From NCBI RefSeq assembly GCF_030265065.1, contig NC_080416.1, positions 24,636,501 through 24,700,500 on the forward strand: a stretch of DNA of 64,000 nucleotides. Reading direction: 5' to 3'. Below the pieces are notes generated by a model, which had not been told where the DNA came from, searched no databases, and saw only the letters and a program-made list of their open reading frames with translations. The position numbers and the translations under genes were made by a program. This stretch comes from Corythoichthys intestinalis (lineage: Eukaryota; Chordata; Actinopteri; Syngnathiformes; Syngnathidae). Shown here in pieces: positions 1 through 13,000 of the stretch. Position 1 is the stretch's first letter. The number at the start of each line of letters is the position of its first letter.

Positions 1-1445
1 GCACTTTCGTAAAACTGATTTTGGAGTTATTTTGTAGTTCCGTTTAATTTGGAGTCTATAGAAGCTAATTTAAGTTTGAGATGCCTTGCCTAAAGGGTTA
101 AAGTTTAGGAAAGAGCAAAGTTCTAAAGTGGGTCATCTCAAGCTCAAGTCTCTGGTTGTTTTGGTAAAACAATAGATAAGACAGTCCTTCCCTAGCCACT
201 ATTGACTCCCGGAAGAATGCGGAGGGAGAATCTCCTATATGTGTTAATTTTGATATACGGGACAATGTAAAAGTGGATTTAGGTTTTTAAAAAGACTTGA
301 AAATGCCAGATTTCACTAAAATATAATCTTTTGGGTCACCTGCGGATAGAATTGGGCTATCCTTGCAAAAAAGAAATCAAGAAATGAATAAAATAAAATA
401 AAAAAGGGGAATAAGACATTTTCACCAATTTCATGATCTGGGATGAAAAGACAAGACCAATGTAGGTAAATTTTGTGCTTTGAAATTATAGGGGAAATTA
501 GCAACCAATTTTTTAAGAGAAAGACCACAGTAGGAATCGAATTAACAAATTACATAAGAGGGGAGGAATTAAATTTGAGAACGTAAACAAACACGGGCAT
601 CGTGCCAAATGCAATTTATTATGCTGGGGAAGTTGCTTATGTTAAAAGTTAAGAATAATACTCGAACGATACAACGATAATGAGACAGAATCTAGAGATG
701 AGTTAATTTAATTTCAGAATACCTTTCCAAGTCTACTGCCTATAAATACAATTTCCCCAGTATAAGACAATTTTTATGTTTTCATTTTGGATTTTTGTTC
801 TTGATCTTTTGATGAATTACTCTCATGTGATATTTTTCCATTCCTTTGGACACCTTTATGGAACAGATTTTTATTTTTAAGGACTTGAATAATATTTGAA
901 AAAAATAAACAAAAAAAGGAGGAGTGGAGAAAGTGTTGTTTAGTTCCATGTCTGTGCTAACTGTATTTTTCATATTTTTTTAGAATTTTTTCTAAAAATT
1001 CTATTCATCTATTTCTATTCTTTTCCATTTTTTATAAAAAGTCAAACTGGTTGACTTGCATTTATTCTATTGATCCTATTCACTGGTTTGTTATTTTGCA
1101 ATTATTTTCGGGGGACCTAATTGTTTCACAAAAGGGGAGAAAGATACATATTTTGAATGACATAAGGAACAAAGGAAAAGGCATCACTTTCCAAGACATA
1201 AATATTTTAATTATTGCTGAGTGGCTTTGTTTGGGATCTGAATTGGACATGAGGGGTTTGTAAACTGGAAATAATAAGACATATAAATGTTTTTGTGTTG
1301 ATTGTTGCAATGGGAACCATTGAACAGTTTAAACGTGTAGTAGTAGACAACCACACACCGTAGAAATGAATGTACAACTCCCATCCTTTGACAAAATGAT
1401 TCCTTGTGACTAGGGTTGTTGACGATCAATATTATTAAGCTTATT

Positions 1446-1486
<41 letters not shown>

Positions 1487-2150
1487 AGTTAGAATCTCAA
1501 ATGATGGCATTTAGACCACCATAGGGGATAGTTTTTGATTTGGTCTAGATAATTGGGGTATCACACAAGCTGATGTAACTTGGGAATGATAACATGTACT
1601 GGGTATTCATAATGCACTTTGAGTAGTAGCTATGAGTGATATAGCCATGCTTACAATTGCAATTGTGGGCATGGCTAGAGGGGGTTAAGTGGGCCAAGAT
1701 AACACCAACATTATTACTGAAAGTTAATATGGATGCGGACAACTGTAAATTTTTATTGACCTGTACAGTCTGTTCAACTCTAAACATACAGTTCTTAGGC
1801 CCAACAAACAGTAAATTATTATAAACATAATACTATTCATAATCTCACTTAGCTTTAATAGCACGACATATTTTAGGAGCACGCAGAGGCCATTACAACG
1901 ATCTAAAGTTTTCCCTGACCACATTGTTTCCCAAAAGATTTCAAGGTTTAAGGATAATAATCTGCCACATCACATGTTGGAGTTTTGAGACTGGTGCGGT
2001 TGGGACGTTTCAGGTGGTAAGGTTACAAATAGGCCCAGTTATGATAAGTAAGTATGACAAATTGTCTATTCTTAAGTTTATCCTTATTTCTGTTTATCGA
2101 TCCCCTGAAACACCAGATGTGTATGTTGACAGGATGGGAGGACATTCGCC
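1..2150. other. Gene-free AT-rich stretch
   Basis: No exon-like reading frame with splice signals or family resemblance was recognised on either strand. The stretch contains a homopolymer A run at about 1448-1484. Short open frames here are low-complexity and look like chance. It could be distal intergenic DNA, or an intron upstream of the first coding exon at 10042. Confidence 0.5.
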
Positions 2151-2153
2151 CTG

Positions 2154-2560
2154 AACGCTAGCAGGGCTGGGACTGGGTGTGACAAGCGGAGCCATCGCAC
2201 CGGCACACGGACCACCGGTTGCGCGGGTGGGAGAAGGGATCGCCAATGGTTGGAGGATCAAAGGTTTGATTCCAGACCCCACCTATTCCCTCAGGGCTGT
2301 GACCGCGGTACCGCACGAGCCGTGAGCTGGTGGCTGTGTGAGAACAGGTGCTCACAAAATAATGGTTCATCGCCAAGGGACAGCCGTCACGACTGTCCCC
2401 ACGGTTTTATACTCACCCCAGCTGACGATGCTGTGTTTCGTCGGGGTGAATGTTTTCCGGTCTTTTTGAATTTGAGAAAGTATTTAAATGTTAGAGAGAT
2501 TACCGTGCCTCAGACGTCTCGACAAGCATTAGGTAAAAACTAAAACATGTGAGTACGTGA
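2154..2560 (+). repeat. Possible tRNA-derived SINE relic (GC-rich island)
   Basis: This block is much richer in G+C than its surroundings. It contains GGTTTGATTCCAG near 2263, which resembles a Pol III B box (GGTTCGANTCC), preceded by a GATCGCCAATGGTTGG stretch that could be a decayed A-box side. No clear target duplication or poly-A tail was found. It could instead be an unrelated GC-rich repeat, so the SINE call is tentative. Confidence 0.3.
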
Positions 2561-3390
2561 CATATTTTAAGTACACCACATAGTCCCAGATGTATTTGAT
2601 TAAGATTCTTTACTTTTATTATTTTATTTTCACTTTCTAATGATTAACTTTCCTGTAGGTACCGCATTATATTTTAGACACCTTAAGCTCATTTTTTGTG
2701 TTCTACACAAAGGCAAAGTCGTTCTATGCTTTAATTAGGGAGTGTTTTAAAATATGTTGGAGGCTCTGTATTCTTTTGAGTTGAACAGATTACAGCTACA
2801 CTAGGATCCACTAACAAGAACAAATTTAATTAGTTATAAATTACCTGCGGCAGCCATGCTGAGTCATTTTGTCCGAAGTTATAGAAGATTGTGGAGACCT
2901 GTGAAAGCGTCGTGGACTCTTCAAGTAAACGGCAGGCATCAACACCATAAGGTATTGTACGACTACAGCAAGTTTAAAAATAAATAAATAAATAAATAAA
3001 TTATTTGAATTCAGTCAATATGTAGAAAGTGAGTTAATATGCATATGTTATCAGAATGGCACAAAACAACAATTGCAATGTATTTACAAAAAAAAAAAAA
3101 AAAAAAAAAAAGACAAGACAAGGCATTTAAATTAATTGACGTGATTTTATGATCTCCAATCATGTCAAAATGAAATTACTCAGAATATTCTCACATACCA
3201 AACTCACGCTAGATGTCTGAACTTGTGGTCAAAGTCTACTAACTTGAACGAGGGGATCATTTTGTTTGCTTTCACCTGTAAATGTGCAACTTTGGGTTTT
3301 AACGGAATTGCCACCCAATGATTATTTTTGGGTCTGCTCCTTAGAAGTCGTCTCAATTTAGTCCAACGGAGTATAAATGGAAATTATATA
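2561..3390. other. Gene-free AT-rich stretch
   Basis: Nothing coding was recognised. It contains an (AAAT)n run near 2971-3000 and an A homopolymer near 3090-3112. Confidence 0.5.
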
Positions 3391-3655
3391 CAGTGGTATG
3401 AAAAAGTATCTGAACCTTTTGGAATTTCTCACATTTCTGCATAAAATCACCATCAGATGTGATCCGATCTTTGTCAAAATCACACAAATGAAAAAAAGTG
3501 TCTGCTTTAACTAAAACCACCCGAACATTTATATGTTTTCATATTTTAATGAGGATAGTATACAAACAATCAGTGACAAAAGGAGGAAAAATAAGTAAGT
3601 GAACCATTTCATTTAATTTTTTGTGCCCCCCCCCTTTTGCGACAATAACTTCAAC
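3391..3655. mobile_element. Solo left end of a Tc1-like transposon (family A)
   Basis: It starts directly after a TA with CAGTGGTATGAAAAAGTAT, the terminal inverted repeat shared with the copies at 3788, 10958 and 26561 and with the end fragment near 32848. Only the terminal region is present before the sequence stops matching near the C run at 3626. About 130 bp of unrelated sequence separates it from a longer copy of the same family. Confidence 0.75.
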
Positions 3656-3787
3656 CAGACAAACACATATTTCTACAAAAAAAGTCAAATATGCCTCTAA
3701 ACTAAATTACAAATGCATAAACAAACATTAGCTCAAACAAAAACTTAAAGCCTAATGTTGGCCTGAACAGGGGGCAACTAGATTGGC

Positions 3788-5312
3788 TGATAAAGTGGTT
3801 TGAAAAAGTATCTGAACCTTTTTGAATTTCTCACATTTCTGCATAGAATCACCGTCAAATGTGATTTGATCTTTGTCAAAATCACACAGACGGAAAAACA
3901 GTGTCTGCTGTAACTAAAACCAGCCAAACATTTATAAGTTTTCATATTTTAATGAGGATAGTATGCAAACAATGACAGAAGGGAGAAAAATAAATATGTG
4001 AACCATCACATTTGATATTTTGTGGCCTCCCCTTTGGCAGCAATAACTTCCTGTAGCTGCAGATCAGTCTGGCACATTGATCAGGACTAATCTTGGTAAT
4101 TCTTCTCTACAAAACTGCTGAAGTTCAGTCAGATTCCTGGTATTATTGGCATGAATCGCTGTCTTTAGGTCATCCCACAGCATCTCAATGGATTCAAGTC
4201 TGGATTTGACTTGGCTACTCCAGAACGTGTGTTTTCTTCTTCTGAAACCATTCTGAAGTTGATTTACTTCTGTGTTTTGGATCATTGTCTTGTTGCAGCA
4301 TCTATCCTCTTTTTAGCTTCAACTGTCAGACAGACGGTCGTGGGTTTTCCTGCAAAACATCCTGATAAACTTTTGAATTCATTCTACCATTACTGATTTC
4401 AAGTTGTCCAGGCCCTGAGGCAGCAAAACAGCCCCAAATCATGATGTTCTCTCCGTCATGCTTCATGGTGGGGATGAAGTGTTGATGTTTGGTGAGCCGT
4501 TCGATTTTTACGCTACGCATGACGTCGTGTGTTACTCCCAAACAATTCAACTTTGGTTTCATCAGTCCACAAAATATTTTGCCAAAACTTCTGTGGAGTG
4601 TCCAAGTGCCGTTTTGCGAGCATTAAACGAGCAACAATGCTTTTTTAGTCCTCCATGAACACCATTCTTGGCCAGAGTTTTACATATACTAGTGTGCACA
4701 TAGATACTGGACTGTAAGTCTTAAGCTGACACTCTAGGGTTCTTTTTTACCGATCTGAGTATTCTGCGCTGAACTCTTGGTGTCATCTTTGGTGGACGGC
4801 CACATCTTGGGAGAGAAGCAACAGTGCCAAATTCTCTCCATTTGTAGACAACTTCTCTGACTGTCGATTGATGAACATCCAGACTTTTAGAGATGGTTTT
4901 GTATCCTTTCCCAGCTTTATATAAATCAACAAACCTTGATCACAGGTCTTCAGACTGCTCTTTTAACCGAGCCATGATGCACATCAGACAACGCTTCTCA
5001 TCAAGACAATTCTTATCAGATGTGTGTGTGTTTTATAGTGGGCAGGGCAACCTTAAACAACTCATCAGTGATTGGGCACACGTCTGACTTGAATTGCTTG
5101 GTAAAAATCGATTGCTCTTTAACTCTTCTGAGGCAGAGGGCTCACTTACCTATTTTTCCTCCTTCTGTCATTGTTTGCATGCGATACTCATTAAAACATG
5201 AAAACCTATAAATGTTTGGGTGGTTTTAGTTAAAGCAGACACTGTATTTTAATCTGTGTGATAAATCTGTGTGATAAAATCACACAGATTAAAATACAGT
5301 GTCTGCTTTAAC
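3788..5312 (-). mobile_element. Decayed Tc1-like transposon (family A), transposase on minus strand
   Basis: The left end is a degenerate copy of the family A terminal repeat. Minus-strand frames carry recognisable Tc1 transposase pieces. At 4326-4562 there is the block with [19 protein letters not shown]. At 4064-4285 there is the C-terminal region around the third catalytic acidic residue (IEMLWDDLK). At about 4750-5000 there is the N-terminal DNA-binding part. The frame is broken several times, so the copy is non-autonomous. The right end is odd: instead of the normal terminal repeat it ends in a 34-bp perfect inverted duplication (listed separately). Confidence 0.85.
5229..5312. repeat. 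34-bp perfect inverted repeat at a Tc1 end
   Basis: The arm at 5229-5262 is the exact reverse complement of 5279-5312, with a 16-base spacer. The arms are Tc1 family A subterminal sequence (GTTAAAGCAGACACTG...). A tip-folding or abortive excision event is one possible origin. Confidence 0.85.
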
Positions 5313-5441
5313 ACAAAAAGTAATGATGATGAAGGCGAAAGTGTTCAACGAAACATGACAGTTAATTAAGACTACCTAAAACAATTGTCTATGATAAAAG
5401 AAAACTTCAATCTATAAGTGTAAACAAAATGATCTCTATAC

Positions 5442-5547
<106 letters not shown>

Positions 5548-6170
5548 GTTTTGTTTTTTGTTTTTGTTTTTTTAACAGACGTCAATCTCTTGTCAGTAAA
5601 ATTTTAAGGGATCAAACTTGCATAATTTAAATGGCAATTTCCAAGTGTTTTATGGCAAAGCAAGCACATAAGTACATAATAAATAAAAGTCAGGAAAGCG
5701 CTACATAACAAAACGAAGAAGAATAAACAATGCATCATGTTAGAAGTCATTACAACAAATAAAACAGATAAAATCCGGACAGATTAAAACCCTTAATCAA
5801 AATATTAGAACTATGGGGAAAAGTATTCAAGTGTCTCGACATTTTATTACAATTTAACTTCATCTATTTTCAGCTTTTGAATATTTAATGAGAGAAGGTT
5901 AACGACCAGAATTGCATATATAACACCCTTGCGAAGTTTGCTTTAGCAAGATCTTTGTGACGATTGTTAAAATGTAATCACACACACACTCCCTCTCTGT
6001 TCCAGTGCCACAAAATTGCAGTATATGCTTGTTTCTGCACCAACAAGACCAGTACTAAAACCAAACAGGTTCTACCACAAATGCTGGCATGTGTTTAAAA
6101 AAAAAAAAAAAAAGATCATTCACATTCATTCCGTATCAGGGTTGTCGCACAGATTTCGAGTGCCATAGAC
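5548..6170. other. Gene-free stretch
   Basis: AT-rich sequence with no exon signature and only short A homopolymers. Nothing recognised. Confidence 0.5.
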
Positions 6171-6910
6171 CAGGAGTGGAAAAAAAAAACAAACAAACCT
6201 ACAAATAAATTATTAAATGTGTAATTTAAAATGCTTCCCTTGCAATATTTATTTATTTCAATATTTATTTCAGCATTTATTTATGTATTTCAATATTTAT
6301 TTGTTTATTTCAATGTATATTTATTTATTTCAATATTTATTTGTTTATTTCAATGTATATTTATTTATTTCAATTTGTATTTTTTTCCAATTTATTTATT
6401 TTCCATTTTTATTATTTTTTTCTCATTTCATTTATTTATTTCAATTCATATTTATTTATTTATTTCAATATTTATTTTTTCCACTTTTTATTTACTTATT
6501 TAAATTTTTATTTAATTATTTCAATATTTATTACCATTTTTATTCATTTCAAGATTTATTTATCCCAATATATATTTATTGATTTCAACATTTATTGATT
6601 TATTTCAATATCTATATTTCATTTCAATTTCTATTGATTAATTTCATTATTTATTAATTAATTTCAACCTATAGTTCACTTTTATTTATTTCATTCTTGC
6701 ACTCTTGTTTCCCTTGAAATTGGAATAAATAAAAAGTGAAGAAAAAATTTAAATATATATAGAAAAATTGAAATGCATAAAAATTGAAATAAATGTTGAA
6801 ATAAACTTTGAAATAAATAAATAAATATTGAAATGGAAGCATTTTAATGACACATTAAATGATCTATTTAATTGTGGATTTATTTATTGATTTTTTTTTT
6901 TGCACTCCTG
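6171..6910. mobile_element. TIR element filled by an AT-rich minisatellite
   Basis: The ends are inverted: CAGGAGTG at 6171 and CACTCCTG at 6910. The inverted similarity continues inward for roughly 90 bases, including TTAAATGTGTAATTTAAAATG on the left against its near reverse complement around 6835-6860. The interior 6240-6660 is an irregular array of TTTATTTATTTCAATA-like units, and the array reverses orientation towards the right end. No transposase frame is present. Long phenylalanine/isoleucine/tyrosine frames across the array are artefacts of the repeat. Superfamily not assigned; no clear target duplication seen. Confidence 0.65.
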
Positions 6911-7890
6911 GCCCTTCATATCTACATTTCACTGCTGCAATACGAAATTTTGCACCCTTGGTATAGTGAGGTGCTGGTATGTGGCATTTTAAATATCAAA
7001 TTTAATCTTTTTTGTTAGTTTGATGTAATATTTATAATATGTGCAAGTATTGAGTTTAGATGAGTCTTAAAGTGTTTGATGATTGACGCCAAGGGGTGCA
7101 GGTAAAACATACAGTGTCTTTTTTCCCCCTTAAGAAATCCGCCTTTCAAACTCCCAATTTTAAAATCCTGGTCACTCACTCTTACTTTGAAATGCCGTAA
7201 ATTCGCTTCTATTTCCGGGTTCAAGAGGAGGCAGAGCGATACCGTCAAGTACAGTACAGTAAAGATGCAAATGGTTGACCTATGCAGGGTTTAACACTAC
7301 AAATACATATTTAGAAGCGCATAATATTCCTAATATGATGTAAAATATATTTGTCGTGACCTTGAGGGCTCTGGATTGATTTAGAATGTCGTGCTCCCCT
7401 GGATGTTGTTTTTGTATGCCCTCTGCTGTTGAACTAGTACATCTAAAATGATTATTTTGTGTCGACCAGATATGAAAAGCAATGTGACATTCAGAGTACA
7501 TTTTGAGTAATTGTAGATGCACATTTTAGATTATATTATTGTGAATTATGCCCAATACTTCACATAAAAGTTGAATCAAAACGACATTGTTGAAGCTATA
7601 TAATGAAATATTTGTTTTGTTTTCCATTTTTTAATAGGAAATTAAAGTTATTCATAATATCAAATGAGTATGTACACGTTGTTTATTTCCTTGATCAATG
7701 TTAAAACGTTGTATTTTGTTTTTGAATATAATATAAAATGAGTGTATATTGAATTTCAAAGAAATAATCTTTTTAAAACAAAATTGATTGGATTAGATTT
7801 AGATTTATTCGGCGCGCTGCACAACTCGAACCGTTTGACCAATTGGCACTTTTCTAATGACGAAATAACCGACATTTTCGGAGAGACAGC

Positions 7891-8402
7891 GAGAACCAAA
7901 AGTGGTATTTGCCATGTGGCAAAATGGATTGCCACGTGGCATTTTTTTCTTTGCCATGTGGCATTTTTTTAGGCGATGTGGCAAAATTGATTTTGCCATG
8001 TGGCAAAATGGATTTTGCCATGTGGCATTTTTTCTTTGCCATGTGGCATTTTTTTGCCATGTGAGAAAATGGATTTTGACATGTGGCATTGTTTTGGGTA
8101 TGCAGCAAAATGGATTTGGATTTTGGAAAATGTGGACGTGCATAGCCGTTGCCGGTTGAATGTCAATGCGCTGTAATGCTAAGTGTATGGTCAAAAATCA
8201 CAGCCTCACATGTTTTTCTGCCATTTAAAATGAATGGAAATTTTGGACGTGCATAGCCGTCAATGGCGTGGACGTGCATGGCCTTCCCACCCCAAAAGAA
8301 TGCGACAAACCAAAATTCATTTTGCCACATACCAAAAAAATGCCACATGTCAAAATCCATTTTGCCATATGGCAAAAAAAATGCCAAACACTTTTGGTTC
8401 TG
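7891..8402. repeat. Inverted-repeat element built from GCCATGTGGC units
   Basis: The outer arms GAGAACCAAAAGTG (7891) and CACTTTTGGTTCTG (8389-8402) are reverse complements. Inside the left arm are repeated units around TGCCATGTGGCA followed by AAATGGATTT. The right arm carries the same units in inverse orientation (8315-8385). The central part contains copies of GGACGTGCATAGCCGT. Protein-like repeats such as MPHGKEKNATWQ on the opposite strand are by-products of the array. Confidence 0.7.
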
Positions 8403-8635
8403 GGCCCAGCTAAATTTTTGCGTAATACAGTAAAGTTTTTCGAATGACTCCCCAAAATATTTCGTTCGCCCATAAACAAAGTTTTTTAAAAAAAATTTTT
8501 TTACCATTTTTGACCAAATCACAAAATTCACACATCAAAAATTCCAGGACGGTAAGGAGTGTAAAAGTTCTATACAGAATTTGGCAAAAACCTATGGTTC
8601 CCCCAAAATTTACCCAAAACTTGCCCATTCATTTT

Positions 8636-8995
8636 TAATGGGATGCCACTGATGCCATGCAAGTCCAAATTTCCCATTCATTTTCAATGGCAGGAAAATA
8701 TTAGTCTTTGTGATTTTTGACCATTTACCATGACAGCCTACTGAAATTCAACTGGCACGCAAGTAAGTCGATGCCATAGACAGCCATGCACGTCCATGCC
8801 ATTGACGGCCATGTATGTCCAAATTTCCCATTCATTTTCAACAGCAGAAAAACGTGTGTGGTTGTAATTTTGACCTAAAACTCACTATTACAGCCCATTG
8901 ACATTCAAACTTGCACCCATTGACAGCCATAAAACAGGACGTGTCTCCGAAATGTCCCCAAATCAACAGGAAGTGACATGATAGATCTGTATCTA
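8636..8995. repeat. Dispersed repeat with internal direct copies
   Basis: GTCCAAATTTCCCATTCATT occurs near 8662 and again near 8817, and the same motif lies in inverse orientation at about 8215-8250 inside the preceding inverted-repeat element. The two blocks are probably parts of one composite repeat. No coding signal. Confidence 0.5.
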
Positions 8996-9098
8996 CCACA
9001 GCAAAGCCTTGTCGTAATTTCTCCAGAAATTGAAGTTTCAGGAATATATTTATATTTATTCAATAAAATTTGTGTAAATTGAAATTGTTTGTTTATTT

Positions 9099-9717
9099 TA
9101 GGGCTGTCAAACGATTAAAATTTTTAAATCGCGTTAATCACAGCTTAAAAATTAATCAATCGTAATTAATCGTAATTCAAACCATCTATAAAATATGCCA
9201 TATTTTTCATTATTGTTGGAATGAAAAGATAAGACACAAGACGGATATATACATTCAAAATAATGTATATAAGTACTGTATTTGTTTATCATAACAATAA
9301 ATCAATAAGATGGCATTAACATTATTAACATTCTGTTAAAGCGATCCATGGATAGAAAGACTTGTAGTTCTTAAAAGATGAATGTTATTACAAGTTATAG
9401 AAATTTTATATTAAAACCCCTCTTAATGTTTTCGTTTTAATAAAGTTTGTAAAATTTTCAAACAAAAAATAAACTAGTAGCTCGCCATTGTTGATGTCAA
9501 TAATAATTATGGTGCTGAAACCCATAAAATCAGTCGCACCCAAGCGCCAGTAGAGGGCGGCAAAACACCAAAAAATACAAGTAACAAGTGAAAATGACAC
9601 TTTGCTGTCATTTTAATCTGTTTGAGAGGGGCATGTGTTAAATGCATCAAATATTTTAACGTGATTAATTTAAAAAATTAATTAACGCCCGTTAACGCGA
9701 TAATTTTGACAGCCCTA
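9099..9717. mobile_element. Non-autonomous hAT element (TAGGGCTGTCAAACG family)
   Basis: The terminal repeats are TAGGGCTGTCAAACGATTAA on the left and GACAGCCCTA on the right. Flanking 8-bp duplications GTTTATTT (9091) and GTTTAGTT (9718) agree at 7 of 8 positions, the size expected for hAT. The element is 619 bp with no transposase. A second copy lies at 38976-39507. Confidence 0.85.
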
Positions 9718-10041
9718 GTTTAGTTATATTATATTTGTTTAATTCAAAATACATATACGTTTTTGTTTTTTTTTTTGATTAAAAAAAAAAAAAATGAAAG
9801 TCATATTTTAACGAATATTATGCTGTATTTTCTTGTTAAATTTCAGCCTTTATTTTACTCGTCAGACTCAGTCGCTGTTTACATACTAAATTTGATGTTG
9901 GAAAATTGTGATTGGTATGAAAATGCAACTTTCCATATTTCCATTTTTACATATTAGCTGCAGTCCTTTACCAAATCAATCATCTGATTTTATTTAACTA
10001 AATCAAATTACATTTCTCAATGTTCTTCTTTACATGTGCAG

Positions 10042-13000
10042 GCAATGGACGGCGACAAACCGTGGGCTCTGATCTCCGAGGTGGGTGAGCAGGGCATCCT
10101 GGAGCAGGCCATAGATATACTGAGGCAACACTTCCAAATCGTCAACCACCGTGACTTTCTGAAGGACCCGGGTCTTTACGGCCCCAAAATCCAGGTCCTG
10201 TTCAGTTGGATACAGCGCCCGAAGGCCACGCCGGCACTGCTCAAGTCTCTCCCGGCGCTCAAGGTGGTCGCCAGCGGAGGGGCGGGATACGACCACCTGG
10301 ATTTACCCAACATCACCCGCTTGGGGGTGAGAGTGGCCAACACGCCAGGGGTGGTCAGTGATTCCACGGCGGATATGGCCATGGCGCTCCTTCTCGCGTC
10401 AGCACGCAACATTGTTGAAGGTGATAATTCATTGAACTCTTTGGCTGTCAATGACGACGTAGACATTCAATCCATTTGACTGGGAGGGGCGCCCCTCCCA
10501 GTCAAATGGATTGAACGTCTATTGTCGTTAACCTGGGTTGGCAGTGAATAAGTTAAATAGGGTTGTAAATCACCAATTTCATAACAATATAATAGCCATT
10601 GTTCGGAAACTATACAGTATTTATTTGCCGATATTAAAATTTCTACCACAGATCCATTTTCATTTAATTTAGGGGTCTCCGATTGACTGAGCATATTATG
10701 GAGTACACATTTAACACAATACGTTACATTTCACCGAAAGAAATAAAAAATTCAAAGCAAATTTGACACTTTTGACAATTGATTCAATGAAAACCATTGT
10801 TTTTAACAAAACGGCTTATCTAAAAGATGACAATATCAAGCCATGTTTTGTGTTTCGTGTATCAATCTAGATCAATGTATCGTTAAGGTGTAAATCACCA
10901 ATCTCCTGACAATACAATATGTCAGTTCTTGGAACAACGACATAATATTTGCCAATACAGTGGTATGAAAAAGTACCTGAACAGCATCAAATGTGATCTG
11001 ATCTTTGTCAAAATCACACAGATGAAAAAACAGTGTCTGCTTTAACTAAAATCACCGAAACATTTATAGGTTTTCGTATTTTAATGAGGATAGCATGCAA
11101 ACAATGACAGAAGGGGAAAAATAAGTAAGTGAACCCTCTGCCTAAGGAGACTTAAAGAGCAATTGAAACCAATTTTTACCAAACAATTTAGGTCAGGTGT
11201 GTGCCCAATCACTGATGAGTGGTTTAAAGCTGCCCTGCCCACTATAAAACACACACCTGGTAATAATTGTCTTGATGATAAGCTTTATCTGATGTGCATA
11301 ATGGCTCGGTCAAAAGAGCTGTCTGAAGAACTGCTCGGTCAAAAAAGCTGTCTGAAGACCTGTGATCAAGGATTGTTGATTTGTAAAAAGCTGGCAAAGG
11401 ATACAAAACCATCTCTAAAAGTCTGGATCTTCATCAATCGACAGTCAGAGAAGTTGTCTATAAATGGAGAGAGTTTGGCACTGTTGCTTCTCTCCCAAGA
11501 TGTGGCCATCCACCAAAGATGACGCCAAGAGCTCAGCGCAGAATACTCAGAGAGGTAAAAAAAAAAAAAAAAAAAAAAAGAACCCAAGAGTGTCTGCTCA
11601 AGACTTACAGAAATCATTGGCACAGTCTAATATCTCTGTGCACACATCAACTATAAGTAAAACTATGGCCAAGAATGGTGTTCATGGAAGGACTCCACAG
11701 AGGAAGCCACTGCTGTCTAAAAAAACCCCATTGTTGCTTGTTTAATGATCGCAAAAAGAAACTTGGACACTCCACAGAGGGTTTGGCAAAATATTTTGTG
11801 GCGTGATGAAACCAAAGTTGAATTGTTTGGGAGTAACACACAACATCATGTATGGAGGAAAAATGGAACAGCTCACCAACATGAACACTTCATCCCCACT
11901 GTGAAGCATGGTGGAGGGAGCATCATGATCTGGGGCTGTTTCGCTACCTCAGGGCCTGGACAACTTGCAATCATTAATGGAAGAATGAATTCAAAAGTTT
12001 ATCAGGATGTTTTGCAGGAAAACCTGAGGCCGTCTGTCAGACAGTTGAAGCTAAAAAGAGGATGGATGCTGCAACAAGACAATCAACCAAAACACATAAG
12101 TAAATCAACTTCAGAATGGTTTCAGAAGAACAAAATACACGTTCTGGGGTGGCCAAGTCAAAGTCCAGACTTGAACCCCATTGAGGTGCTGTGGCATGAC
12201 CTAAAGACAGCGATTCATGCCAGAGATCCCAGGAATCTGACTGAACAACACCAGTTTTGTCGAAATTAATGGGCCAAGATTAGTCCTGATCTGATCTGCA
12301 GCTACAGGAAGCGTCTGGTTGAAGTTAGTGCTGCCAAAGGGGCGGGGGGCACAAAATATTAAATGTGATGGTTCACTTACTTATTCTTCCCCCTTCTGTC
12401 ATTGTTTGCATACTATCCTCATTCAAATATGAAAACCTATAAAGGTTTGGGTGGTTTTAGTTAAAGCAGACACTGTTTTTTCATCTGTGTGATTTTGACA
12501 AAGATCAGATCACATTTGATGGTGATTTTATGCAGAAATGTGACAAATTCCAAAAGGTTCAGATACTATTTCATACCACTCTATAAAAAGTGTCAGGATT
12601 CAATTCGATACACTTGTGTTCCATCATGTATCGAGACAGATTGATAAATCGCTACATCCCTAGCATTAACTCATTAGCTGGCATACATGGCAAGAGACGT
12701 CCAATCCATTTTAAAGAAAAGGATTGGACCTCTATCGTTGTCAATGGCACTGAAATATGATCATTCAATGCTAGCCCTTCAGGCATCCACCCTATAGTAT
12801 GTGCACTGATGCAAGTGTCTTTATAGGTCACCAACTCATGATGGACCCCAAGACCACCGTCTTGCCGCAGTGGCTAGGGGGCGTCGAGGTCTCAGGGTCC
12901 TCTCTGGGGATTGTCGGAATGGGAAAGATCGGGTACAAAATCGCTCAACGGGCTAAAGGATTTGACATGAGGATTCTGTATTATAACAGAAGCAGAAGGT

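Noticed and set aside
1211-1510. 99-codon frame with a poly-Phe stretch
   Set aside because: Translation of the homopolymer at 1448-1484; nothing else supports it.
2250-2543. 97-codon frame in the GC-rich island as a gene
   Set aside because: Both strands are open because of base composition, with no splice context or domain; a SINE-like relic is more likely.
6217-6598. Phe/Tyr/Ile-rich 121-codon frame resembling membrane segments
   Set aside because: It is the AT minisatellite read as protein.
7805-8194. Minus-strand 129-codon frame with HMAKKCHMAK-like repeats
   Set aside because: Product of the GCCATGTGGC array; the same repeat peptides appear in several frames on both strands.
10036-10044. 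Upstream ATG (MQAMDGD) as the reductase start
   Set aside because: It lies in the intron before the acceptor AG at 10041; the exon begins at 10042 and the usable ATG is 10045.
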